41,359 nt of DNA from Clostridiales bacterium (GTDB lineage Bacteria; Bacillota; Clostridia; Peptostreptococcales; Acidaminobacteraceae). The notes beneath the pieces were generated by a model that did not search any database, was not told the origin of the DNA, and saw nothing but the letters and a program-made list of their open reading frames with translations. A program made the position numbers and the translations under genes. The stretch covers positions 1-41,359 of the forward strand of contig JASUTA010000002.1 in NCBI GenBank assembly GCA_030445805.1. Reading direction: 5' to 3'. Shown piece after piece: positions 24,345 to 32,550 of the stretch (the first letter of the stretch is position 1; each line of letters starts with the position of its first letter).

Positions 24345-25463
24345 CCGCTTTTTACCCAACATCAATCCGCTTGTAAGTGCTGTAAAAGGTGCAACGGTAA
24401 TGAGACCGAAACTGCCGATGACGGTATGAAGAATTTCGGAAGATACATATTTTAAGTTTAAGATGTTCAAGAGGGGTGTCCCCTGGGCCATAAAGACCAT
24501 CAGAAGGGAAATAAAGCCCCCCGAATAGGCGAGAAGAAGCGTTGTGGTCATGGTGCCCATAATGGCACGGCCGACGCTCAGACCGGATTTGACGGCAGAA
24601 GTACGTGACATCTCCGGGGCATTTCGAATTACTTCGTCAACGGCGGAGGTAATGTCCACTGCAACATCCATCATGGCGCCGGAGCAGGCGATAAAGATGG
24701 ACGCGGTGAAAATGCTGGTCAAATCCAGTGTGGAAAATCCAGAATAGAGAAGGCTTTCGGAGTAGGGCATGACTGCACCGTGAATTTTAAAAGCACCGAC
24801 GAGAAAAAAGGAAAGCGCAGCAGTCAGCAGTGTGCCGAGTACGGAACCGGAAGCGGCAGCGAGAGACCGTTTGTCAAGACCGTAGACTAATGTGATAATG
24901 CCTATTGTGAGAAGTGTCGTAACGATGATGCCGATAAGTAGGGGATTATACCCGAGCAGAAAAGCGGGAATGAGCACTTTCCATATAACGAGTATGGTCA
25001 AAATGAAAGAGAGTAACGAACGGATGCCGATTGCCCCGGCAAATAGGATGAGCAATAATACAAAGGCGATTCCGATCCACACAATCCAATCCAGTCGATA
25101 ATGATCCACCAAATTAACGTACTTGATGCCGTTTTCGTCGTAGTCAATGACCGCAAAAGCGCGGTCTCCCATTGAAAAAAGTTTATCATTCTCGAGGCTA
25201 CCTGTCAGAAGATTGACGGCAGAAGCGTCCGTGCCTTTAAATCGGCCGCGTTCAATGGTTACCTTGCAAACCTGCTCTCCTTGCTTGATCATACCCGTGA
25301 TGCGAACGGCGCTTTCATCTGTCGATAAAATGCGAACGGGAACACGCTCCGTATTCGGAAATATTTTTTGGTCAAAAGAGGATGGCAAAAGGAGCAGGAA
25401 GACAATCAGCAGAAAAATAAAGAGCGTTGGGAGCCAGATTCGGTGTGTTTTGGATGATGACAT
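24342..25463 (-). CDS. YibE/F-like membrane protein
   Basis: This 373-residue protein has one N-terminal membrane anchor (about 10-28) and an extracytoplasmic part of about 95 residues. At least seven membrane helices follow, in the layout of the YibE/F family (for example GFSTLDLTSIFTASIFIACSGAMMDVAVDITSAVDEV and VGRAIMGTMTTTLLLAYSGG). The role is not established; in lactococci, homologues accompany a small multidrug/membrane protein pair. AAGGAG precedes the start. It stands alone on the minus strand, downstream of the alkaline phosphatase terminator. Confidence 0.85.
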   Translation of the reverse strand: MSSSKTHRIWLPTLFIFLLIVFLLLLPSSFDQKIFPNTERVPVRILSTDESAVRITGMIKQGEQVCKVTIERGRFKGTDASAVNLLTGSLENDKLFSMGDRAFAVIDYDENGIKYVNLVDHYRLDWIVWIGIAFVLLLILFAGAIGIRSLLSFILTILVIWKVLIPAFLLGYNPLLIGIIVTTLLTIGIITLVYGLDKRSLAAASGSVLGTLLTAALSFFLVGAFKIHGAVMPYSESLLYSGFSTLDLTSIFTASIFIACSGAMMDVAVDITSAVDEVIRNAPEMSRTSAVKSGLSVGRAIMGTMTTTLLLAYSGGFISLLMVFMAQGTPLLNILNLKYVSSEILHTVIGSFGLITVAPFTALTSGLMLGKKR

Positions 25464-25513
25464 AGATTCTCCTTGAATTTCAGGCGGTTGGGCCGCAGAA
25501 TGTGTGTAATCAT

Positions 25514-25546
25514 GAAAAAGGAGGGCTGCCTTTTGGCAGCCCTCCA
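25514..25546 (-). terminator. terminator of the alkaline phosphatase gene
   Basis: GGAGGGCTGCC pairs perfectly with GGCAGCCCTCC around a TTTT loop. On the minus strand it ends in TTTTTC. It lies 37 bp past the phosphatase stop. Confidence 0.85.
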
Positions 25547-25582
25547 GCTGTGAGGCGCATAACTTAAAAGCGTTCTCTGTGA

Positions 25583-27094
25583 TTATTGTACGTTTGTGAG
25601 AGATTTTAGTTTAACGAAGATATCCGTATTGTCATATGCACCGCTGAAAAGGGTTGCACCGACTCCGCGTGCGAAAACGGCGGTAGGCAGTCCGGTATGG
25701 GAATAAGAAGTCCAACCGATTCCTGATTTATTGTTGATCAAGTGTGTGACTGCCATTGACAGCGGTTCATATCCGCCATATGTCAAATAGTCTGTGTCTG
25801 ATAAGTCGCGTTGATCTTTAGGAATCATGCTGAGGGTGTAAGCGTCTTTAAGTAAGTTCACTTCATAGTCGGTCATAACAAGATTTTCATAAGGCGTATG
25901 AGAGGCATTTTCGGGTGTGACCAATCCGAAGTCTGCTTCAATGTCGGAGAGAACGGCCTCAAAAGAAGTCCCATTTTCTCTGTAAGAAGCCACTTGGGTA
26001 TCAAAGGCTTCAAAAGACATTTCTTGTTCACTGAGTTGTGGGAGGTAGGTGCTGTATTTCGTACCTGCAAAACCAATGCTCATACCACCGGTTTCATGGT
26101 CCCCTGTGACGATGATTAAGGTATCGTTAGGATATTTATTGTAGAATTTCACAGCTTCGGCAACGGCGTTGTCAAAGGCGATGGTATCTTGAATCGCAGA
26201 CATGGCGTCATTGGCATGGCAGGCCCAGTCGATTTTTCCGCCTTCAACCATCATGAAGAATCCTGTTTCATTGTAGAGGGTATCGATCCCTTTTCTCGTA
26301 AAGTCTGCAAGTGAGAGATCCCCGCTTTGTCGGTCGACTTCATAAGGAAGCGCGCCGCCTACGGTAATCGGACTGATGGCGATGACTTTGTCGCTGGCTT
26401 GCGTCAAAGCGAGAATTTCATCTTTTGTATCGGCAATGGTGTAGCCTGCATCTTCTGCGATGTCATAAATGCTTTTTTGGCTGCCGTCTTTTCCGGTCGG
26501 TGAAATGAAATCGCCGCCGCCGAAGTAGTCAAATCCGCTGTCAACCAGTTCTTGACCGATTTCGTAGTAGTTGCTTCTTGAAGGTTGATGTGCATAGAAT
26601 GCTGCCGGGGTGGCATGATTGATTTGTACGGAAGAGACAATACCGATTTCATAACCGAGTTGTTCTTTGAGTTTTTCGGCAATGGTCTCGTATGTAACTG
26701 TCTTGGATTCGTCCATATTGATGACGCCGCTGAGGGTTTTAAATCCAGTGGAAATAGAAGTGGCTGTTGAAGCGGAGTCCGGTGCGAAAGAAGTTGAGTC
26801 AAATGTTGTCGCATTTCCGGCAACCGGGAAATCCATAAAAGTGAGTTTTTCGGATTGGACGACTTTCCCTTCTGCATTTACGGCGCCGATGTAATCACTG
26901 GCCGCTGTGAATTGCGGGTAAGTCATACCGTCTCCGATGAACAGGAAGATATACTTGGGCGCTCTGCTGGTCCAAGCACTGTTATTGGCATCGGCGTAGT
27001 TCACCGTTTGACCTTGCGTTACAAAAATAGAGCCTGCAAGAATCAACGTCAGCGCGATTGCGCCGGCTAAAAATCGTTTTACCATTGTTTTCAT
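25583..27094 (-). CDS. exported alkaline phosphatase (PhoA family)
   Basis: This 503-residue protein has a cleavable signal peptide (about 1-35, hydrophobic AGAIALTLILAGSIFV, no lipobox). The mature part has the metal-binding FIGDGM (D55), the nucleophile motif DSAST with S107, and GDHETGG, which carries further zinc ligands. It hydrolyses phosphate monoesters outside the cell. GGGAGGG lies just before the ATG. A clear Pho-box was not found in the upstream region, although the AT-rich stretch 27120-27180 has TTTAACAT- and TTACATT-like hexamers on the minus strand. It is a single-gene unit with its own terminator. Confidence 0.93.
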   Translation of the reverse strand: MKTMVKRFLAGAIALTLILAGSIFVTQGQTVNYADANNSAWTSRAPKYIFLFIGDGMTYPQFTAASDYIGAVNAEGKVVQSEKLTFMDFPVAGNATTFDSTSFAPDSASTATSISTGFKTLSGVINMDESKTVTYETIAEKLKEQLGYEIGIVSSVQINHATPAAFYAHQPSRSNYYEIGQELVDSGFDYFGGGDFISPTGKDGSQKSIYDIAEDAGYTIADTKDEILALTQASDKVIAISPITVGGALPYEVDRQSGDLSLADFTRKGIDTLYNETGFFMMVEGGKIDWACHANDAMSAIQDTIAFDNAVAEAVKFYNKYPNDTLIIVTGDHETGGMSIGFAGTKYSTYLPQLSEQEMSFEAFDTQVASYRENGTSFEAVLSDIEADFGLVTPENASHTPYENLVMTDYEVNLLKDAYTLSMIPKDQRDLSDTDYLTYGGYEPLSMAVTHLINNKSGIGWTSYSHTGLPTAVFARGVGATLFSGAYDNTDIFVKLKSLTNVQ

Positions 27095-27229
27095 TTTTCC
27101 CTCCCAATAATGATGTATGGATATACCCTTATCTTAAAAGATGAATGTAATTATGGAATTAATTTGATGTTAAATCACCATTTTACACTTTAAAGGCATG
27201 TTAGATCCGTGTAAGCCGGGGTGTGCATA

Positions 27230-27263
27230 AAAAAAGAATGCCATCCCATTGGGATGGCATTCT
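27230..27263 (-). terminator. terminator of the molbindin gene
   Basis: AGAATGCCATCCC pairs with GGGATGGCATTCT around ATT (about 27235-27263). On the minus strand it is followed by seven T. Confidence 0.85.
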
Positions 27264-27289
27264 GAATCAATTAGCCTGTTTAAAAAATG

Positions 27290-27502
27290 TTAGTCCGGCA
27301 AGCCGACCATAACGGACGTTGCTTTAATGACGGCAACGGCTTCTTTGCCGACTTGGAGGCCGAGTTCTTTGACAGCTGTCATTGAGATCGTGGCGCTGAT
27401 TTCATTTCCGCCGCCGATGTCAATAACGACAATGCCGTTTACGGCACCTTCTTGGATGGAAACCACTTTTCCTTTAAGTTGGTTTCGAGCACTGATTTTC
27501 AT
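27290..27502 (-). CDS. molbindin (Mop/TOBE-domain molybdate-binding protein)
   Basis: This 70-residue protein consists of a single Mop/TOBE domain: MKISARNQLKGKVVSIQEGAVN, the molybdate-contacting ISAT segment and VGKEAVAVIKATSVMVG. Molbindins store or buffer molybdate or tungstate as hexamers. The open frame continues upstream, but the start at 27502 has AAAGGAGG at the right distance and matches the family start. Single-gene unit. No molybdate transporter or molybdoenzyme lies in the window, so the client is elsewhere. Confidence 0.92.
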   Translation of the reverse strand: MKISARNQLKGKVVSIQEGAVNGIVVIDIGGGNEISATISMTAVKELGLQVGKEAVAVIKATSVMVGLPD

Positions 27503-27741
27503 AAAAATTCCTCCTTTTTGCCTGTTCGATGTATATATACCCATCGGAACGCATTTAATCACTTTTTAGGTGAATTTGTATCATTTGCAAGTTGAAAATG
27601 AAAATAGAATGATAATGCGTTTAAATTTGTCTGAATTGCGCATAAGTTTTCGGAAAGGCGTTCCTGTCAAAATGTAAATACGCTATAATAGAAAAAGGGA
27701 CTAACAGGCCTAAAGTGGGGGTAAAATATTGGAGGACGGAG

Positions 27742-29313
27742 ATGCTAAAAAAGGATGAAAAGCGTAATAATTACAATGCTGTCATCAATGTGGAATCACA
27801 AAAGTTGTCTGCATTATGGAAGAGCGCTCTAATCGGTATCGGAGTCGGATTAATCACGACGGCGTATCGATTCACGCTCATGAAAGCAGAGAGTTACAGC
27901 CATTCGATTTATGACTTTTTCAGAGATCGACCGATGTATTTGCCGTTGGTTTTTATTGGACTTGCGGCTGCCGGATATTTTGTGGGATTTTTGGTAGATC
28001 GATGCAAAATGATCAGCGGCAGTGGGGTACCGCAGGTAAAGGGGACAATTTTGGGATACTTTACGCCGGATTGGCTCAAGACGCTGGCCGGAAAATTTGT
28101 CGGCGGCGCGATTGCGATTCTGGCGGGACTGTCACTGGGACGTGAAGGCCCTTCTATACAATTGGGTGCCAGTATTGCCCAGGGTATGGGAGACTACATA
28201 GGCAGTTCTAGGACGGAACGAAAAGTGTTGATTGCAAGCGGCGGTGGGGCCGGACTTGCGGCGGCATTTAATGCTCCGCTTGCAGGTGTTATGTTTGCGA
28301 TGGAAGAGATTTTTAAATATTTTTCACCGGTTGTGTTGTTATCGGCTATGGTTTCTGCCGTGATTGCGGACTTCATTTCAAAAACTGCGTTCGGAACCAA
28401 TCCGGTTTTTCATTTTGAGCTTCAATCCCTCATTCCGCTTCGCGGATATTGGCTGCTTGTTTTACTCGGCGCTGTACTGGGGGTTTCGGGTGCTTTTTAT
28501 AACTATGTATTGATCGGATGGCAGCAGTTTTATAAAAAAATTTCCTGGCTCAATACACGGACAATGCCAATTATCCCGTTTTTACTGGCGGGTGTTATGG
28601 GATTGATTTTCCCCGTTGTTTTGGGCGGGGGGCATACGCTGATTGATCAATTGACAGATACAGCACCTTTGGGTGGACTTATTTTGCTATTGGGCGTAAA
28701 ATTTCTTTTTTCAACCATAAGTTTTGGTTCAGGAGCACCGGGTGGTATTTTCTTCCCGTTGCTTGTAATGGGGGCGACAATCGGGGCGATATTCGGCAAT
28801 ATTGCCATTCATTTGGGCTATGATTCGGTTCTCTTTTACAATTTTGTCGTTTTGGCAATGGCAGGCTATTTTACGGCCATTGTTCGGGCGCCGATTACGG
28901 GAACGATTCTTTTGGTAGAAATGACCGGAACGTTTACACATTTGCTCTCTTTGGCGATCGTTTCAATTTCTGCCTATGTTTTGGCTGACCTATTGAAAAG
29001 CGCTCCGGTTTATGATACTATGCTTGATAACATGGTCGTAGAACACGATTTGGAGATGGATGAATCGGCAAAATCGAAAAAGATCATCATTAATACCATT
29101 ATTCACCACGGGGCGCCTTGTGACGGCAAAATGCTCAAAGATGTCGGGTTTCCGAGAAATTGTTTGGTGATTTCCATTAAACGCGGTGAGCATGAGATGA
29201 TTCCAAAAGGGGATTCTGTGCTCATGTCAGGGGATGAACTGAAGTTTCTGGCAAATCTCTGTGATGAAGTGCCGCTGAGGATCGCACTGGGTGAAATGAC
29301 AGCAAATGAATAA
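27742..29313 (+). CDS. ClC-family chloride/proton antiporter with C-terminal RCK-C-like domain
   Basis: This 523-residue protein has the three ClC anion-selectivity motifs: GSGVP (93-97), GREGP (133-137, with gating glutamate E135) and GSGAPGGIFFP (329-339). The pair E188-E189 corresponds to the internal proton glutamate region of E. coli ClcA. With both glutamates, an H+/Cl- exchanger is more likely than a channel. The last 80 or so residues (about 440-523, ending in DSVLMSGDELKFLANLCDE) look like a TrkA-C/RCK-C domain, common in ClC proteins of Firmicutes. The ATG at 27742 has GGAGG six bases upstream; the in-frame GTG at 27715 lacks one. Bacteriohemerythrin follows after 17 bp. Confidence 0.93.
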   Translation: MLKKDEKRNNYNAVINVESQKLSALWKSALIGIGVGLITTAYRFTLMKAESYSHSIYDFFRDRPMYLPLVFIGLAAAGYFVGFLVDRCKMISGSGVPQVKGTILGYFTPDWLKTLAGKFVGGAIAILAGLSLGREGPSIQLGASIAQGMGDYIGSSRTERKVLIASGGGAGLAAAFNAPLAGVMFAMEEIFKYFSPVVLLSAMVSAVIADFISKTAFGTNPVFHFELQSLIPLRGYWLLVLLGAVLGVSGAFYNYVLIGWQQFYKKISWLNTRTMPIIPFLLAGVMGLIFPVVLGGGHTLIDQLTDTAPLGGLILLLGVKFLFSTISFGSGAPGGIFFPLLVMGATIGAIFGNIAIHLGYDSVLFYNFVVLAMAGYFTAIVRAPITGTILLVEMTGTFTHLLSLAIVSISAYVLADLLKSAPVYDTMLDNMVVEHDLEMDESAKSKKIIINTIIHHGAPCDGKMLKDVGFPRNCLVISIKRGEHEMIPKGDSVLMSGDELKFLANLCDEVPLRIALGEMTANE

Positions 29314-29330
29314 GCGCAGGGAGGACCGAG

Positions 29331-29747
29331 ATGCTGTGGAAGGAAAAATATAGGGTCGGTGTGCCGCTGATTGATCAGCAACACGAAGAATTGTTTGAAC
29401 GGGTATCAAACTTTATTAAAACGGCTCTGAACGGAGCACCGTGGGAAGAACGTATGGAATCCGTTAAAGAGACAATGTATTTTATGCAGGACTACGTTAT
29501 TGTTCACTTTGATGAAGAAGAAAAATTACAGCAATCCATCGGCTATCCGGATTATCCGGCGCATCACGAAGCACATGAAGTATTCAAAAAAGGAATTGAT
29601 GATTACGTTGTGCTGTTTAACGAAGAGGGGTTTTCAGAAGAAAAAATTCAGGAGTTCGCCGGAAAGCTAATGACTTGGCTGATTGTTCATGTGGGGAAGA
29701 CGGACCAAAAAATCGGAGAATTTTACATGAAGGACGGAGGTTTGTAA
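29331..29747 (+). CDS. bacteriohemerythrin
   Basis: This 138-residue four-helix protein keeps all seven di-iron ligands in the expected spacing: H18, H59, E63, H78, H82, H120 and D125. These proteins bind O2 reversibly. In anaerobes and microaerophiles they serve as oxygen scavenger, buffer or sensor. It follows the ClC gene by 17 bp and precedes cheX by 4 bp, so it is probably co-transcribed with a chemotaxis component. That pairing suggests a link between oxygen binding and motility, by inference. Confidence 0.95.
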   Translation: MLWKEKYRVGVPLIDQQHEELFERVSNFIKTALNGAPWEERMESVKETMYFMQDYVIVHFDEEEKLQQSIGYPDYPAHHEAHEVFKKGIDDYVVLFNEEGFSEEKIQEFAGKLMTWLIVHVGKTDQKIGEFYMKDGGL

Positions 29748-29751
29748 ACCC

Positions 29752-30210
29752 ATGAAAGCAGAATACGTAAATGCTTTTTATAAGGCGACGCAAGAGGTTT
29801 TCAAGCTGATGCTTGACGTCGTTCCTGAAAAAAAGAATCTTTCAGTATTGGAAGACTTGGCCAGCAGTAAAGATGCCAGCGTTTTGCTCGGCGTGACGGG
29901 TGATTTAAAAGGCAGCGTGCTTTTCAGTATGTCTAAGGACACGGCGCTTGAGATGATCCGTATTATGTCGGGTATGCAACTAGAATCGCTGGATACCTTT
30001 GCATCATCGGCACTTGGAGAAGTGGCCAATATCATAGGAGGAAATGCAGCAACGATTTTATCTCAAAACGAATGCATTTGCGACATCGTTCCGCCTCAAA
30101 TTTTTGTAGGGTCTTACCGTTCTTATTCGACGGCGACGCGCCAGACGCTCTTGCTTTCATTGGATACGGATATCGGTCCGATAGATGTATCACTGGCTCT
30201 AAAAGAATAA
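29752..30210 (+). CDS. cheX: CheX-like chemotaxis phosphatase (CheC/CheX family)
   Basis: This 152-residue protein has the family's E-x3-N active motif in SALGEVANIIGGNAA, with VLLGVTGDLKGSVLFSMSKDTALEMIRIM before it and the second half TRQTLLLSLDTDIGPIDVSLAL. CheX dephosphorylates CheY-P in adaptation. Only one E-x3-N motif is present, as in CheX (CheC has two). It is the last gene of the ClC-hemerythrin-cheX unit. No other chemotaxis gene is in the window. Confidence 0.88.
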   Translation: MKAEYVNAFYKATQEVFKLMLDVVPEKKNLSVLEDLASSKDASVLLGVTGDLKGSVLFSMSKDTALEMIRIMSGMQLESLDTFASSALGEVANIIGGNAATILSQNECICDIVPPQIFVGSYRSYSTATRQTLLLSLDTDIGPIDVSLALKE

Positions 30211-30248
30211 GGCACTATTCAATGATCCCTCAAAAGATTGAATCAAAA

Positions 30249-30290
30249 GATTCAAATCCAGGGATTCAAATCCAGAGATTCAAATCCAGA
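30249..30290. repeat. three tandem 14-bp repeats
   Basis: GATTCAAATCCAGG (30249-30262) is followed by two copies of GATTCAAATCCAGA (30263-30276, 30277-30290) and a partial fourth. Degenerate precursors (TTGAATCAAAAGATTC) lie just before. The block sits between cheX and its terminator, outside coding sequence. Confidence 0.85.
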
Positions 30291-30350
30291 GATTAAAATT
30301 GAAGAAAATAAATTCTAAAAGCAGATTAAAAAATGAATGCATAAAAAATT

Positions 30351-30375
30351 AAGCGCCTCAGTGAGGCGCTTTTTT
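30351..30375 (+). terminator. terminator after cheX
   Basis: AAGCGCCTCA (30351-30360) is followed by GTGAGGCGCTTTTTT. It is a strong GC stem with six T. Confidence 0.85.
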
Positions 30376-30386
30376 ACGCGATATTA

Positions 30387-30435
30387 TTGACATATGTTCA
30401 TAAAAGAGTATAATCATTTTAGCTGACATATGTCA
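30387..30435 (+). promoter_or_regulatory. promoter with two palindromic operator copies (ORP-like cluster)
   Basis: The promoter has TTGACA (30387-30392), a 16-bp spacer and TATAAT (30409-30414). The perfect 12-bp palindrome TGACATATGTCA lies at 30424-30435, around or just after the start of transcription. A near copy, TGACATATGTTCA, overlaps the -35 box at 30388-30400. The copies are 36 bp apart. This is a typical layout for repression, but the regulator is not encoded here. Confidence 0.65.
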
Positions 30436-30454
30436 ATAACAAGGAGGTATAGAG

Positions 30455-30838
30455 GTGAGCCAAACAAAAGGAAAAAAAGTAGCGGTTCCTGTAAATGATC
30501 AAGGTCTGGAATCAAAAGTGGCTCCCGTATTCGGGAGAGCAACTTATTTTTGTATTTACGACTTGGAAACCGGAAAAACAGAATACGTAGAAAATGCAGG
30601 TGCAATCAGCCAAGGCGGAGCCGGCATTAAAGCGGCACAGTGCGTCGTGGATGCGGGTGCATCTTTATTGTTTACACCTCAGTGCGGTGACAATGCGGCC
30701 GAAGTCATTCGCAGCGCAGAAATAGAGATGTATCAATCGGTCGAAGGGACTGTTGAAGAAAATATCAAAAATTATCAAGCCGGGAAATTGGCACTGCTCG
30801 AAAGCACACATGCCGGATTCCATCATGGGGAGAAATAA
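30455..30838 (+). CDS. NifB/NifX-family metal-cluster-binding protein
   Basis: This 127-residue protein of the dinitrogenase iron-molybdenum cofactor biosynthesis fold (NifX/NafY/MTH1175 type) shows the family segments KVAVPVNDQGLESKVAPVFGRATYFCIYD and GGAGIKAAQCVVDAGASLLFTPQCG. Such proteins bind Fe-S or Fe-Mo-S type clusters. In the orange protein (ORP) of Desulfovibrio a Mo-Cu cluster is held. It starts at a GTG with AAGGAGG seven bases before. It is the first gene of a five-gene unit with two ferredoxin-ATPases. No nitrogenase gene is nearby, so nitrogen fixation is not implied. Confidence 0.88.
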   Translation: MSQTKGKKVAVPVNDQGLESKVAPVFGRATYFCIYDLETGKTEYVENAGAISQGGAGIKAAQCVVDAGASLLFTPQCGDNAAEVIRSAEIEMYQSVEGTVEENIKNYQAGKLALLESTHAGFHHGEK

Positions 30839-31687
30839 ATGCGCATAGCGGTCTTAAGCGGAAAAGGCGGTGCGGGCAAGACGCTCATTGCCGTCAATTT
30901 GGCAGCGGCGGCGGGACGTTCGGCCTATGTGGATTGTGACGTGGAAGCACCGAACGGGCATTTGTTTTTCAAACCGACCCACATTAAAAAATCGGAAGTT
31001 GCGATTAAAGTGCCTATTTTAAATCCCTTGCTTTGTAACGGTTGCAGAGCTTGTGTCGATTTTTGTCGCTTTAATGCCCTGGCTTACATCAAAGAGACGG
31101 TTGTCGTCTTTAACGATGTATGTCACTCTTGTGGCGGATGTGTGTATGTCTGTCCTCAAAATGCGCTTTCCGAACGTGAAATTCCGGTGGGAACCATACA
31201 ATCCGGATTTTCAAAAGGCGTCTCCGTGTACACGGGTGAATTAAAGATCGGCATGCCGTCCGGCGTTCCGATTATTAAAAAGTTGCTGGATGCCAAAGAT
31301 TTAAAACAAGAAGTTTACACGGTTGTCGATTGTCCGCCCGGCAGTGCCTGTACGGTTATGGAAAGCATTAAGGATGCCGATTATTGCGTGGTGGTGGCTG
31401 AAGCGACGGCATTCGGACTTCATGACATGAAAATGGTACTGGAATTGGTTCGCCTTATGGGAAAACCGCACGGCGTTATTTTGAACAAATGGATTGAAGG
31501 AGAAGCTTCCGAATTAACCGAAACCTGTTGCCGAGAAGAAGAGGTCAAATTACTTGGCAAGATTCCGTTTGATTCAACGCTTGGGACGCTCAATTCAAAC
31601 GGAGAAATTGTTGCCAGAGTCGATGATGCGTATCGTGCGATGTTTTCAGCCCTATTTGAAACAATAAAGGAAGAGGTGAAGGGATGA
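30839..31687 (+). CDS. MinD/Mrp-superfamily ATPase with inserted ferredoxin domain (first copy)
   Basis: This 282-residue P-loop ATPase has the deviant Walker A GKGGAGKT at 8-15. An inserted 2x[4Fe-4S] ferredoxin-like domain carries C66-C69-C72-C76 and C95-C98-C101-C105. The NTPase fold resumes with VVDCPPGSACTVMESI. Relatives belong to the Mrp/NBP35 scaffold group and to the ORP complex. It starts right after the NifX-like stop and overlaps the next, paralogous ATPase by four bases. The pair may form a heterodimer, as suggested for ORP ATPases. It may deliver or assemble a metal cluster. Confidence 0.9.
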   Translation: MRIAVLSGKGGAGKTLIAVNLAAAAGRSAYVDCDVEAPNGHLFFKPTHIKKSEVAIKVPILNPLLCNGCRACVDFCRFNALAYIKETVVVFNDVCHSCGGCVYVCPQNALSEREIPVGTIQSGFSKGVSVYTGELKIGMPSGVPIIKKLLDAKDLKQEVYTVVDCPPGSACTVMESIKDADYCVVVAEATAFGLHDMKMVLELVRLMGKPHGVILNKWIEGEASELTETCCREEEVKLLGKIPFDSTLGTLNSNGEIVARVDDAYRAMFSALFETIKEEVKG

Positions 31688-32550
31688 AACAGTTGCTGGT
31701 ACTGAGCGGAAAAGGCGGTACGGGAAAGACAACTGTCGCCGGCGCCTTTATAGCCCTTTCAAAAGTGCAGGCTTTTGCAGATTGTGACATTGACGCGCCA
31801 AATTTGCACTTGGTTATCAACCCACCTTCAGAAGCGATCAAGAAGCCGTTTTACGGCATGGACAAGGCAAAGATCAATCAGGACGTCTGCATCGGATGCG
31901 GTAAGTGCGAATCCTATTGCCGTTTTGATGCCATTTCCATGGCACCTTATCAGGTGATTGAACACGCCTGTGAAGGGTGCGGTGTCTGCAAGGTCGTTTG
32001 TCCCGTAAATGCCATTGAAATGTTCCCCGACATTGCCGGGGAGTTGAGACAGTTCAATGAACCCGGATATGCTTTTTCTACAGCAACACTGAAAATGGGA
32101 AGCGGAAATTCGGGGAAAATGGTGACCGAAGTGAAAAAACAAATGAAACAGTCGGCGGGAGATGCGCCACTTGCCATTATAGACGGTTCTCCCGGCATCG
32201 GATGTCCTGTCATTGCCTCCATCAGCGGTGTGGATATGGTTCTGATCGTTGCAGAACCGTCGCTTTCGGGGATCAGCGATATGCAGCGCATTATGAAAAC
32301 CATTCGTCAGTTTAAAGTGAAGCCTGTTGTTTGTGTCAATAAAGCAGATGTCAACTTGGTGCATACGGAACAAATTGAATCTTACTGTTTGGAAAACAAC
32401 ATCCCATTTGTTGGGACGATTCCGTTTGATTCAAAAATCATTGAAGCCGTCAATCACGGGAAAACGGTAGAGTCTTTGGAAACCCCAGGCGGACAAGCGA
32501 TCAGAGCGATTTATAGCCAGACGATGGCGCTGATGGAAAGCGAGGCCTAA
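31684..32550 (+). CDS. MinD/Mrp-superfamily ATPase with inserted ferredoxin domain (second copy)
   Basis: This 288-residue paralogue of the preceding protein has Walker A GKGGTGKT at 9-16 and a ferredoxin insert with C69-C72-C75-C79 and C96-C99-C102-C106. IDGSPGIGCPVIASISG forms the switch region, and NKADVN is a nucleotide-base motif. It overlaps the first ATPase gene by ATGA and is followed without a gap by the metallo-beta-lactamase-fold gene, so the unit is translationally coupled. It probably acts with the first ATPase in metal-cluster handling. Substrate and partner are inferred from the cluster. Confidence 0.9.
   Translation: MKQLLVLSGKGGTGKTTVAGAFIALSKVQAFADCDIDAPNLHLVINPPSEAIKKPFYGMDKAKINQDVCIGCGKCESYCRFDAISMAPYQVIEHACEGCGVCKVVCPVNAIEMFPDIAGELRQFNEPGYAFSTATLKMGSGNSGKMVTEVKKQMKQSAGDAPLAIIDGSPGIGCPVIASISGVDMVLIVAEPSLSGISDMQRIMKTIRQFKVKPVVCVNKADVNLVHTEQIESYCLENNIPFVGTIPFDSKIIEAVNHGKTVESLETPGGQAIRAIYSQTMALMESEA

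Noticed and set aside
27095-27180. Pho box before the alkaline phosphatase gene
   Set aside because: The TTTAACA/TTACATT hexamers are not in properly spaced direct repeats in this AT-rich stretch.
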